From contig BRKX01000011.1 of NCBI GenBank assembly GCA_026008535.1, positions 14,454,001 through 14,518,000 on the forward strand: 64,000 bases of DNA, given 5' to 3'. The notes under the pieces are model-generated. The model ran no database searches. It was not told where the DNA came from and saw only the letters and a program-made list of their open reading frames with translations. Of this stretch, positions 1-11,069 are shown in pieces (the first letter of the stretch is position 1; every line of letters begins with the position of its first letter). This DNA comes from Perilla frutescens (taxonomy: Eukaryota; Streptophyta; Magnoliopsida; Lamiales; Lamiaceae). The translations under genes and the position numbers were made by a program.

Positions 1-397
1 TCTACTAAATAAAAATAAATTATTTTGACCAAGAATACTATTAGTTAACTTTCTTAATTATTTTTGTTATTATTAAATTATTATCAAATAATATATCATT
101 CCTTTTCACTAATTAATATTTTTTTTTTGTGGTCTCATAATTATAATTATTATTCTCTAATAAATAATTATTTTTTCAACTAATTAATAATTACTTATGA
201 CGACAATAATTATAATTTTGTAATTAATAGTTTTTATATTTTTATTTTTTCTAATAAATGAATAATATTTTCTTATTTTGATAATACAATTAATTATTAA
301 TTAGAAAAATAAATAATTGTAAATAAGAAATACAATAGGTCAAAATAATTTATTAGTATTAATCAGACCAGAATATAAGTTGTTGTTGTTCTTATTA
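1..397. other. AT-rich flank, no gene seen
   Basis: This stretch is extremely AT-rich with many short A/T runs and no reading frame that looks coding. It ends at base 397, an A, directly before the CTAG terminus of the Helitron-like element. It may belong to an older element into which the Helitron inserted, but I see no terminus to prove that. Confidence 0.6.
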
Positions 398-1081
398 CTA
401 GTATACCACCTGTGTGATGCACATGGATGTTATTATAAAAAATATTTATGTACAATAATAAAATTATATTAAATAATAAATTTCACATATAAATATATTT
501 GAATTATAAATTACTTATGTATTTTACATCATTGGAGAAACCAACCTTTGCGGCTCTAGCCTTGTCGGACTACCCAAGTTGGTTGTTAAATCGAGAAGGC
601 AGAGTCCTCACCGCCCAGATGATCTCGACAGCGATTAATCGGTCATTTATGCACGAATACTTTTTTTTTAATCTTTTAAAATATTTTTGTTCAAAATATG
701 ATTAGATAAAAATTTTGAGGTTTTCCACCCTTTTTATACAACAACTTACATGCCGAAGTTTCAATCTACAACCAATGTGGGATGTAGGAAAATTAGAAAA
801 AGTTACGGAACTAATTTAAGGTTTCGATTTAAGATTACTCACTCTTTTATACAACTTACATCAATATTTCAATTTACAACCGATGTCAGATGTAGAGTAA
901 GTGAAAATTTAATATGTAAATAGCAATATGTAATAATATATTATAAAAAAAATAAAAATGCTTAGGCGAAGACAATCTAAATGGAATTTTATATGTTATT
1001 ATATGTAACTTTATAAACCCATTTGTGGAGAAACAAACAAAACCTCATAGTCCTGTTGATTAACATGTAACTTTAGAACTT

Positions 1082-2190
1082 GATATGACCACGAAAAGCC
1101 TTGAAAAACCAAACCCGGAGCTGCAATTACGAGATCCAATTGCACGACTTCGAGCCATAAAATTGCAAGGATATTTCCAAGTATTTGTATGTAAGAAGTT
1201 TGAAGATGAAGAAGGAGTTGAGAGCAGCCCCAAGATTGTTGTGTAGTTCAAGATTAAAGATTGGAGATCAAGATTTGAAGAACAAGACAAGAATAAATTC
1301 GAACATGAAGAGCAGCCCAAGATGGATCACTATGTTGTCCGTTGATGAAGAAGAAGGAAGGCATGAAGACAGTCGGTATGGGCATACTGACTGGGTTGAC
1401 GTTGAAAATAACGTGTGGATTCATCCAATAATAGTCCAACACGTTATTGAAGAGCCCAAGTCCAATAAGAGACGAATTTTGAAGGCCCAAAATCAGTTTG
1501 GGATTTATCCTTATCTAGTTAGATTTAGGTAGATTTTTGTTATCTTATTTTTGGTATCTTTTGATTTTATCCTAATTTGATTAGGATTAGTTTTTGGATC
1601 GATTTTTATCATCCAAATAGGTCTAAATTTCGTGCATAATGTTTAGTATAAATAGGACATCTATTTGTTACATTTAAAGTTAGACAATTGCATGAATACA
1701 AGAAGTTATTTCTCTTTTGTCTCATTGATCTTCTGTTGATCGAAAACCCACCAAACAAATTCTATTGAATTAGCAATCCAATAGTCTTAATCAAGTTCTT
1801 CAGGGTACAATCGTGTACTTGGGAGAATTGCTATCCGGAGAAGCTAGACGAGTGTGTTCGGGTTGATTCAACATGGGTTCGACGTATAGCCGATTCATTC
1901 TATCCATCACCACCGCCAAATCCACCTTCACGACGTCCTCCGCCATTCACGCCGCCGTCCGCCGTCGTTCCAGCCACCACCAAAGTCATCCAAGGGTATT
2001 CCATCGAGTCATAGTCGAGTCTACGATATCTAGTAAGTTCTATTTTCGTTCTAATTTTTTCTTCTCTAGTCGAGTCTTTTGAGTTTTCTCTTTATTTCGT
2101 ATTGTTCCCTTACGCATCCGACGTTGTTCCGTTCCTTTGCTTCCGCGTCTTTTCGTCCGTGTCGTGCCCATAGGTCCCGGGTCACATAAG
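1082..2190 (+). mobile_element. LTR-like insertion (probable solo LTR) inside copy A
   Basis: Copy B reads straight through TTTTAGAACTTCACAAAT (around 5,157-5,174), whereas copy A has about 1.1 kb inserted at this point, so this is an insertion with a paralogous empty site. The insert begins TGATATGACC and its last TG...CA-type end is GGGTCACA at 2,186. It is flanked by near-repeats TTAGAACTT (1,073-1,081) and TAAGAACTT (2,187-2,195). A good TATA box lies at 1,647-1,656. The interior is less AT-rich than the surroundings, with a CT/CG-rich stretch at 1,900-2,010. The flanking repeat is longer than the 5 bases normal for LTR elements, so the exact right border and class are uncertain. The first 150 bases read a little like the tail of a gypsy polyprotein. 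Confidence 0.5.
1647..1656 (+). promoter_or_regulatory. TATA box of the LTR-like insert
   Basis: TATAAATAGG lies in the middle of the 1.1 kb insert, the position expected for the U3 promoter of an LTR on the plus strand. The sequence is seen; promoter function is inferred. Confidence 0.45.
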
Positions 2191-2848
2191 AACTTCACAA
2201 ATCAACACACACGCGCGCACACACAAATGAGGAATGATAGAAAATAAAATAGTTTTTATTGAAAAATCAAATACATTATCTTTAAAGATTTTAACTTATT
2301 AAAAGATTTTGGATGTGGATGTTTAATTTTTTAATGTATTTAATTAACTTAAAAAGTTAAAAATATTTTAAATTAATATATTTAAAATATTTTATTATAT
2401 TTATTTAATATATTTAATTCAATTTTAATTCAAAAATATTTAATTTCTAAAAATTTAAAATGTATCGTATTAAATTGATAAAATCGAATATCAAATATTA
2501 TACTTGATCTCAATTTGAGGCTAAGAAATTGATTTCGTTAACTTCTCAAATCATATAATTTGTTGCATAAATATTTGGAGAAATACATATATCTGATTGG
2601 CGGGTTGAAATTTGAAACATGGTGTTGATGATATTACCTTCAAATCTGGTGATATTGAAGAATTTGTCGGAATATTTTATAAATGTGAAAAAGGGCATTG
2701 TCAGAGTTGGAACACAATATTGACGGAAACTACATCATTCTCTATTTTATTTTGAAAAAAAATTAATGGGAAAAAAATCGAAGACAACTGGTCAGGAAGA
2801 AAGGTGACGGCGACAGAGGGCGATGAGTCTGTAGTATGGAAGGGAGAG

Positions 2849-3398
2849 TAGGGGTGAGCAAAAGGTCCCGAAATCCAAGAACCAAACCGAATTAGTTCGA
2901 TTTTTTTCGATTCGGTTCTTTTCAAATTTCAATTTGGTTTGATTTGTTTTCTAATAAAAATTCAGTTTTTGATTTCGGTTCGGTCCAGAGGAAAAATACC
3001 CGAGCCGAACCGAAAAACTATATATATATATTAGTAATAAAAATACTCGACTTTGTTGGACTTTATAATTTGTTCGGCTTTGCTTTGTTGGAGCTTACAC
3101 TTTTTTAAAATTTTATTCAATTATTTATTGATATTTTTTGAACTTAAATCTTGATAATTAGCTAATTCATACTTGTACGTATTTAATTATATCGAATGAG
3201 GAGAATTTAAAGTAAAAAAAAAATCAGAAAATTAAAACAAAATTCAGTTCAAAGCATAACCGAACCAAAATATTTCGGTCCAGTTTGGTTTCGATTAGAA
3301 ATTCAGTTTGGTTTGCTTCTATTTTTAAAAAATTTAGTTTCTTCGATTTTAACATTTTCGGAACCGAACCGAACCGAAAAATCAAATGCTCACTCCAA
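2849..3398. mobile_element. hAT-type MITE (550 bp)
   Basis: The ends are inverted: TAGGGGTGAGCA on the left and TGCTCACTCCAA on the right. The flanks are near-identical 8-mers, AGGGAGAG (2,841-2,848) and GGGGAGAG (3,399-3,406). Eight-base duplications and GTGAGC-type ends are typical of hAT MITEs. Copy B has the uninterrupted site GGAGGGGAGAGAG near 9,881-9,893, an empty-site control. Just inside both ends are GGTTCGGTT/AACCGAACC runs, which make the element partly self-complementary. There is no transposase, so it depends on a partner elsewhere. Confidence 0.8.
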
Positions 3399-6061
3399 GG
3401 GGAGAGAGTGAGGATGGAGAACATTTTTTTTTATTTTCTTTTGAATTATTATTTTTTTATTTATTTTCATAGTGAAAGGATAGAAATGACTTTTATTGTG
3501 GTACGTGTGTAAAGATAAAATGTGAATATATGAAAAGGATGTATGGTGTATAAAATAAATGTGGTGTATAAAAAAAATTGTGGTGTATTTAGAAACGCCC
3601 TTAATCAATGAAAGAGTAGAAAATTTAAATCAATATTTTTAAAATATTTCATTCGAACTATTTAATATGTATAATTCAATTCAAATCTATAAATTTAAAA
3701 TATATTTAATATTTAATGCTAAAATGATAATATCAAATATCTAAGTATTACATTGATCTCAACTTAGAGATCAACAAATATGGAAATATCATTACTGTGA
3801 CTCACAATTTATAATTTGTTCATGCATAATAATATTTATATTTTTTTTTATGTGTGATGGTTTTTGTTTGAAAAACTAAAAGTATAAACTGTAACTATTT
3901 AATATATATATATATATATAATTAATGACATAAATGTATTTAACAATTAATTGCTAAGTTCAATTAATACATTTAATTCAAAATTTTAAATAGATTTAAT
4001 TTAAAATTCTTGATATGTATCTCGATTAATATATTTAATTTGAAAATTTAAATATATTTAATTGAAATTTTGATTTGGATCTGGAATTATTTTAATATAT
4101 TTAATCAACTTAAAAATTTAAAATATTTTAAATTAATATATTGGAACATTCACTCATAATACTTAAAAGAATGATAATTATCATAAACTTATGGTCCATC
4201 ATAAAGAAAAAAAAAGGTGTTTAGAAAATTTACATATAAATCAACAATTCAAAGGCCACATAATTTTTTTCATCTTATGAATAAATTAATTTTTGATTAA
4301 AAAATAGTATTTTTGCAAAATAAAAAAAAAGTAATTTATAATATTGAAATTCTAGCATAGAATGACGTACTATATAGTATAAATATTAATTAATAAATAA
4401 ATATTTTATTTTTATTTATAGAAAGTGCATTTAGGCGGGAAAACTTATTATTACTATTTATAGTAACTATCTTACTTTTAGATATAACTAGTATACCACC
4501 AGTGTGATGCACAGGGGATGTTATTAAAAAAATATTTATGTACAATAATAAAATTATATTCAATTATGAATTTCGCATATAAATATATGAATTATATCGT
4601 TTGATATATAAATTATTTATGCATTTTTCATTATTGGAGAAATAAGCCTTAGCGGCTCTAGCCGTACTAGAAACACCCAAGTTGGTTGTAAAATTGAGAA
4701 GGCAGAGTCCTGGCTGCCCCGTTTGTCTCGACAACGATTAATCGGCCAATTAGGCACGAATAATTTTTTCAATTTTTTTAAATATTTCTGTTCAAAATAT
4801 GATTAAATAAAAATTTTGAGGTTTTCCACCCTTTTATACAACAACTTACATCCCAATGTTTCAATCTACAATCAATATGGAATGTAGAAAAGTTAGAAAA
4901 AAGTTACGGAACTAATTTAACATTTCGATTTAAGATTAATCACTCTTTTATAGAACCTACATCCCAATATTTCAATCTACAACCGATGTGAGATGTAGGG
5001 TAAGCGAAATTTAATATGTAAATAGAAATATGGAATTATATATTATAAAAAAATAAAAATACTTAGGCGATGACAATCTAAATGGATTTTGTATGTAACT
5101 TTATGAATCCACTTGTGGAGAAACAAACATCATAGTCCCGATGATTGATATATAATTTTAGAACTTCACAAATCTACACACACGCGCACACACACGAATG
5201 AGGAATGATAGAAAAAAAAAATTTATTGAAAAAATCAAATACGTTATCTTTAAAGATTTTAACTCATTAAAAGATTTTGGATGTGGAAGTTGAGTTTTTT
5301 AATAATTTAATTAACTTAAAAAATAAAAAATATTTCAAATTAATATAGTTAAAATATTTTATTATATTTGTTTAATATATTTAATTCAAAAATATTTAAT
5401 TTCGAAAAATTTAAAATGTATCGTATTAAATTGATAAAATCAAATATTAAATATTTGTCACGACCCCACATTAATATCCAATTAATGCGACGTGTGATTG
5501 GCACGACTCGATCCCAATGAAGGATGGATCAAGACGCGAACCGGAAATAATTAAATAAAGGAATAAACCACTGCAATCCAGGAACGATATTTGCAGTGAA
5601 CTCTAATTCAGAACTGAGTTTCAATTCACAAAATATAACCGAATAAATAAATACCTCAGAGTAGCAAAAAGGTATCATCGAGTTCAAGACATACTGAAGA
5701 CTTGACTCGGTTATACAAAAGTAGCGGAAGCAATATAGCACCTCAAAGTACAGGAAAATATTCTGAGTCCTGTACTCAACAACTGTCTCTCTCTCAGCAC
5801 TTCACCCTGCACCATCAACACTCAACCTGCACATTTCAAAACAAATATGCAGGGCTGAGTACAAGTATACTCAGTGAACACATTGCCAAAATATAAATCA
5901 TAATATATATCTGATATTATGAATATTTATCAAATCTGTTTTATTATCATGCATTCTGAGTAAACACATAGGGGTTTTATCTGAAAAGGCCCTATGTTTT
6001 ACTAAATCATTTTCTGTCTTTGCGTACGCCTTTCTGTTGTATGATCATCCATATCCAAACG

Positions 6062-6250
6062 GAGTGCCAAGGAATAGTTCTTTCCGCACTCGAGTGCCAA
6101 GGAATAACTCCGCTCAGCCTTTTCCGCACTCTACATACCATTACTAAACGTCGATCAAGGAATAGCTCCGCTCAGCCTTTTCCATCGCACGTTTAGCATT
6201 GTCGATGTCTTAGTCAAGAATAGCTCCGCTCAGCCTTTCTCTCTTCCTAA
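6062..6250. repeat. Four imperfect ~40-base units in the solo LTR
   Basis: The core CAAGGAATAGCTCCGCTCAG and variants recur near 6,067, 6,097, 6,155 and 6,213. Most copies are followed by CCTTTTCC and a GCAC-containing spacer. Unit length varies, so this is a degenerate direct repeat rather than a clean satellite. Role unknown. Confidence 0.7.
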
Positions 6251-6829
6251 TATCACCGACCCAAGTGTACACTAACCTCGGTTAACACGCTAAGTTAGCA
6301 CGAGGCCCGATCGATTTAACAGTTAAAAAGCCCCTTGCGAGCTAACTAAATACGGATAAGATATCATACAAAACAAACATTTTATGCATGACAATAATTT
6401 ATTTGCATCAGAAATAATTAACTGCAGATGAGTAAAAACTCAAATCATTATTTGGACTAAGAGTCCGTTGAAAAGAAAGCCCACCTTTCACCGACGTTTT
6501 TAATTACTGCAGCAGCTAGTTCCTCACTGATCTTATCCCTTGCGGATCTGCTAGCCTTCAATATATAAAAATGCACTTAGCATGTTGATCCAAATCCGAT
6601 AGGACTCAACACGAAACGAAGGCCTATTAGGGTCTAGTATCCGTTCTAAATTCTCTTAGCTTAAGGGTTATTCTCAACCCTAGCTATTAGACATATTAAG
6701 GCATATGTCATCATCATTTAAGGTATCAACAATACCTTAACATCATCGCAATTCGATTTTCTAAAAACAAGATCAATCATTAAACTTAGATCAAACAACA
6801 TTCTGCACAACGATCAACTTTGCGGAATT

Positions 6830-7375
6830 TTCTGTTTTGACACGCTAGGGTGTAGGGAACGTGCCCTATACCGTTGGAAAGCCACGGAAATGTAGAATTT
6901 TACACAATTTACGGTGACTCAAGGTGATAACTAACGAAGAAGTTATAGCCGATTTACTAGAAGGTGGCAGAATTGCCCGAATTTCCGAAAACAACTCGTG
7001 TCCTGACTTTGGAGATTTTTCACGACTGATTCAAGAAGAGTTATGGACTGAGATATATACCATTAGAAATCCACGGAAGTCTAGAATTTTTAAAAATTTA
7101 TAGTGGCTTAAGATGATAACAAATGAAATGGATATACCCGTTTTACCAAAAGGTGGCAGAACTGCCATGATTTCATGAAAACCGAAACATGACCCCACTT
7201 CGCCGATTTTTCATAATTTTCTCAGAACGTTTTAGAGAATGAGACCTATACCATTTGAAAGCCAATTAAGTCTAGTTTTTGGCAAATTTTACGGTGTCTC
7301 AATCGGATGTAAAACGAGGGAGTTATGCTCGTTTAACCGAAGGGTGGCAAGTCTGCCGACCCGCTCGCGCGAAAT
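6830..7375. repeat. Three ~190-base tandem units in the solo LTR
   Basis: The landmarks TATACCGTTGGAAAGCCA, TATACCATTAGAAATCCA and TATACCATTTGAAAGCCA begin at 6,867, 7,056 and 7,247, so the periods are 189 and 191 bases. Each is followed about 100 bases later by a GGTGGCA..CTGCC segment. The copies have diverged substantially but keep their order and spacing, which indicates old tandem duplication. Confidence 0.75.
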
Positions 7376-7626
7376 ACGCGAACACAAGCCACACTTCACA
7401 ACAACCTTTCTATATGTTCGAATCATGCTTCTTTTTTTTTTTTTTTTAACACATCAAACCTCATCCCACACATGCCTCTATGCACTAATCAACTCATAAT
7501 CATCTAACATGCTTTGAACACCAAAGACACAACAACATGCTCTATAAACATCTCAACAAGTTTTGCAACACAATCAACTAGTTTCCACCATTTAACATGC
7601 TTTGAAACACAATTAAAAACACAAAC

Positions 7627-7634
<8 letters not shown>

Positions 7635-7698
<64 letters not shown>
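7635..7698. repeat. (TA)n microsatellite
   Basis: An uninterrupted TA dinucleotide run of about 60 bases. Any reading frame across it is an artefact. Confidence 0.95.
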
Positions 7699-7699
<1 letters not shown>

Positions 7700-7815
7700 A
7701 CGCCAAACTGGAAGCATGCATCAATCATGCATTTATCAACTTATAATTATCTAACATCTTTTAAAACACCAAAATACACATATAAACTTCTTATCCAAGC
7801 TTGAAATTGGAAGAG

Positions 7816-7818
<3 letters not shown>

Positions 7819-7858
<40 letters not shown>
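7819..7858. repeat. (TA)n microsatellite
   Basis: A second uninterrupted TA run, about 120 bases downstream of the first, in the same solo LTR. Confidence 0.95.
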
Positions 7859-7861
<3 letters not shown>

Positions 7862-7931
7862 CGAAGATACCTTCACACAACAATGGAAGCTCCCCTTCTA
7901 AAACCTTCCAAGGATGAAGATGGGATGAAGA

Positions 7932-8099
7932 AGAAGAAGAAGATGGTGCAGCTGCCGTTCCTCTCTCTCTCTCTCTCGATAGTTTTAAAGAAAAAATAAA
8001 TAAATGGAAGGTGATGAAGAAGAAGAAGAAGAAGAAGAAATGGAGAAGATGAGGGTGGTGAAGGAGATGAAATGCCAATCTCTCTCTCTCTCTCTCTCG

Positions 8100-8132
<33 letters not shown>
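7932..8132. repeat. Composite (GAA)n, (CT)n and (AT)n simple-sequence cluster
   Basis: GAAGAA runs (7,932 and 8,018 onward), CTCTCT runs (around 7,962-7,977 and 8,081-8,097) and an AT run (8,104-8,131) alternate here. The long minus-strand frames through this region are Ile-Tyr and Arg-Glu repeats, not genes. Confidence 0.9.
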
Positions 8133-8135
<3 letters not shown>

Positions 8136-9269
8136 CATGCATATCTCAATTATTTTATTCCTAATATGGATAAGAGCTAATCAAAATATATTTATCCACT
8201 TACTAATTTGGGGATAAAGGAAAGGGGACAAAACTTACGTGAGACATGGCCTCACCATGCTTGGTTGACTTGGGGGGATAAGAGATGTGAGGTGGCATGG
8301 TGGAGGCATGGGAGAGGTATGGCCTCCCATGCTTTGGGAATTGACCAAAAATATCCGGTTTAAAATACCGATTGTTCGATTATCGTGATATTTTCCGTCT
8401 TCGAAAAAATTCCGAACTAAATCGATATTGCTAAAATAATTCACTTATTTTAAAACAATAGTTTATTTGAAATTATTGATTTTAAAACACTGCTTTAAAA
8501 TACTGGTTTTAAATCCTCAACAATTTAAAACATCCGAAACCTAGAGAATATCTGATTCTCTTGACTTGAACATCTCGTTTAAATTATCTGAATTTAAACA
8601 ATTGCATGACTGGAGAATATCTGAGTCTCCCAGTCCTGAAATTAATTATCGGAATATCTGATTCACGATAATCACACACCGTAAATAAAATAGGAATCGA
8701 ATTTATCTGAAATTACGATTCCGGCTTTCCATACAGAAAAGGAGATAAACCCTAACAGAAATATTTAATCCACCCACGGAATTTTAATTGACCTTGAATT
8801 CGATGAAATATAACGGATACTTTCGACCTTAATCTGACGTGAAATTACTGTACTCGTACAGTAATCATACACTTAACTGTAATTAAACAGTAAGTGAATT
8901 TTGGGGTATTACAATATTACACTTGATCTCAATTTACAGAGATCATTTTTGGGCCTCATAATTCATAATTTGTTCATATAGAATATTATTTCTTTGTTCT
9001 TCAATGTGGGATAAATTTTGGTTTAAAATTAAAATATATAAGTTTTAACTATTTAAAACATCTTTAAAGTTGAAAACATAAATATGATAACTGGAAAATC
9101 TTAAAATACATAAATATGATAACTGGAAAATCTTAAAATTATATGACATTAAAATGATAAGATCAATTAATACATTTCGAGATTCGACCATTCAAAATTT
9201 AAATATATTTAATTTAAATTTTTTAATTTTGTATGCAAATCTTGATCTTTTAAAATATATTTAATCAAT

Positions 9270-10072
9270 GAGAATTTCTAAATACGCCACTGAATTTTCT
9301 TTATACACCACTATTAAATTTAATTAAAAAATAAATAATTATTTATTTACATAAATATCATTTTTAATTTTAAAATTTACTTAAAAAAGAAACAAAATAA
9401 AAATAAAAAAATCCCCTCCTTCCCACAATTGCTCTCTCCTTTCTCTCCATTTATGCTAATTTCCATTTATCTCATCTTCCTCAATTTATTTTTTTTTTTT
9501 TTTGTAAAAATTGCTTATGAAATTAAATGTGTGTATTGATGTCGTATATTTTTGGGGCTAAAAAATTGATTTCATTAATTTCTCCAATCATAGGATTTGT
9601 CGCATAAATGTTTGGAGAAATACATATATCTGATTGAGAGGTTGAAATTTGGAACATGGTGTTGTTGACATTACTTTAAAATCTGGTGACATTGAAGGAT
9701 TTGTCGGAATATTTTATAAATCTGAAAAAAGGTTTTGTCAGAGTTGGAGCACAGTGTGGACAGCAACTACGTCTTTCTCTATTTTATTTTAGAAAAAATA
9801 ATAATTACTGGGGAAAAAAAACAAAGACGGCGGATCAAGAAGCAAGGTGACGGCGACGGAGGCGACATGTATGTAGTATGGAGGGGAGAGAGTAACGGTG
9901 GAGAATATTTTTTTTTTATTTCTTTTGATTTTTTTTAATATATTTTCATAGTGAAAGGATAAAAATGACTTTTATTGTGGTGTGTAAAGAAAAAATGTGA
10001 AAATATGAAAAAGATGTGTGGTGTATGAAATAAATTTGGTGTAAAAAAATGTTGATATATTTAGAAACACCC
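9270..10072. mobile_element. MULE-like element (803 bp) with 9-base duplication
   Basis: It is flanked by perfect 9-base repeats TTAATCAAT (9,261-9,269 and 10,073-10,081). The ends are inverted: left GAGAATTTCTAAATACGCCA, and right, reverse-complemented, GGGTGTTTCTAAATATATCA. A 9-base duplication points to the Mutator superfamily. Copy A keeps the right end (3,590-3,609) but has lost the left end in a deletion. The internal block 9,545-9,900 is the part best conserved between A and B (2,540-2,850). No transposase is seen. Confidence 0.7.
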
Positions 10073-11069
10073 TTAATCAATTAAAGAGTAGAAAATTTAA
10101 ATCAATATTTTTAAAATATTTCATTTGAACTATTTAATATATAATTCAATTCAAATCTATAAATTTAAAATATATTTAATATTTAATATTAAAATAATAA
10201 TATCAAATATCTAAATATTACACTTGATCTCAACTTAGAGATAAAAAAAAGTGGAAATATATTTGTTGGGACTCACAATTTATAATTTGTTCACGCATAA
10301 CAATATTTGTAAGTTTTTTGATGTGTGATTATTTTTGTTTGAAAAACTAAAACTATAAGCTTTAAATATTTAATATATATATATATATATACGTAATATA
10401 TATAATTCATGACATAAATATATTTAACAATTAATTGTCAAGTTCTATTAATACATTTAATTCAAAAAGATTTAAGTAGATTTAATTTAAAATTCTCGAT
10501 GAGTATCTTGATTAATATATTTAATTGAAATTTTGATGTGGATCTGGAATTATTTTAATATATTTAATCAACTTAAAATTTTAAAATACTTTAAATTAAT
10601 ATATTAGAACATTCACTCATAACACTTAAAAGAATGATAATTAATATAAACTTATGGTCCATTGTAAAGAAAAAAAATAGGTGTTCATAAAATTCACATA
10701 TAAATCAACGATTTAAAGGCCACATAATTTTTTTCATTGAATGAACAAAATAATTTTTTATAAAAATTAGTATTTTTGCAAAATAAAAAAAATAATTTAT
10801 AATATTGAAATTCTAGTATTGAAAACTATATAATATAAATATTAATTAATTAGAAAATATTATACTTTTATTTATAGAAAGTGCATTGAGGCGGGAAAAC
10901 TTATTATTACTATTTATACTGACTATCGTACTTTTAGATATAATATAGATATAGATATATAAACGTATATTATATAATTATGGAAACTTAGATATTTTTT
11001 TAATTGAAAATTACCATAGTTTCGATTATCGTAAATATCAACCAAATTTTTGAGTGGGGATTAATAATA

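Larger units (their letters stand above)
5456..8913 (-). mobile_element. Solo LTR, 3.46 kb, with ATATT target duplication
   Basis: The insert starts TGTCACGACCCC and ends GGGGTATTACA. It is flanked by perfect 5-base duplications ATATT (5,451-5,455 and 8,914-8,918), and copy A lacks it. On the minus strand it therefore reads TGTAATACCCC...GGGGTCGTGACA, a terminus pair I associate with long plant gypsy (Tekay-like) LTRs; that orientation is inferred. It is long for an LTR and contains a run of short CAAGGAATA..TCC units, three ~190-base tandem units, and AT and CT microsatellites. No gag-pol is present, so it is a solo LTR left by LTR-LTR recombination, or an LTR-like non-autonomous unit. Confidence 0.85.
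4488..10949 (-). mobile_element. Inner non-autonomous Helitron-like element (copy B)
   Basis: On the minus strand it runs from TCTATATTATATC (10,949) to GGTGGTATACTAG (4,488), inserted between A4487 and T10950 inside the 5' end of copy A. A 3'-terminal hairpin is present: on the plus strand CCAGTG-TGATG-CACAGG pairs with one A/A mismatch. The GTG/CAC stem looks like a CpG-decayed form of a perfect GC-rich stem. The element carries a 3.46 kb solo LTR (5,456-8,913) and a MULE-like insert (9,270-10,072); without the solo LTR it is about 3 kb. No Rep/helicase reading frame is present. Copies A and B must have come from one source that already held the MULE-like insert, because both contain it. 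Confidence 0.75.
398..10955 (-). mobile_element. Outer non-autonomous Helitron-like element (copy A), split by copy B
   Basis: Read on the minus strand the element starts TCTATATTATATC at 10,955 and ends GGTGGTATACTAG at 398. This fits the Helitron TC...CTRR rule with insertion between A (397) and T (10,956). Just inside the 3' end lies a small imperfect hairpin, GTG-TGATG-CAC on the plus strand, as Helitrons usually have. Copy B (4,488-10,949) sits between A4487 and T10950, so only the last 6 bases of copy A (10,950-10,955) lie beyond it. Copy A shares long blocks with copy B: 398-1,081 with 4,488-5,165, 2,190-2,500 with 5,160-5,450, and 2,570-4,487 with 9,610-10,943. Compared with B it carries two extra insertions (1,082-2,190 and 2,849-3,398) and lacks about 600 bases. 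No Rep/helicase coding sequence is visible, so it is non-autonomous. The termini are seen; the family assignment is inferred. Confidence 0.72.

Noticed and set aside
7791..8138. Minus-strand frame of over 100 codons
   Set aside because: It is Ile-Tyr and Arg-Glu dipeptide repeats from (TA)n and (CT)n runs inside a solo LTR.
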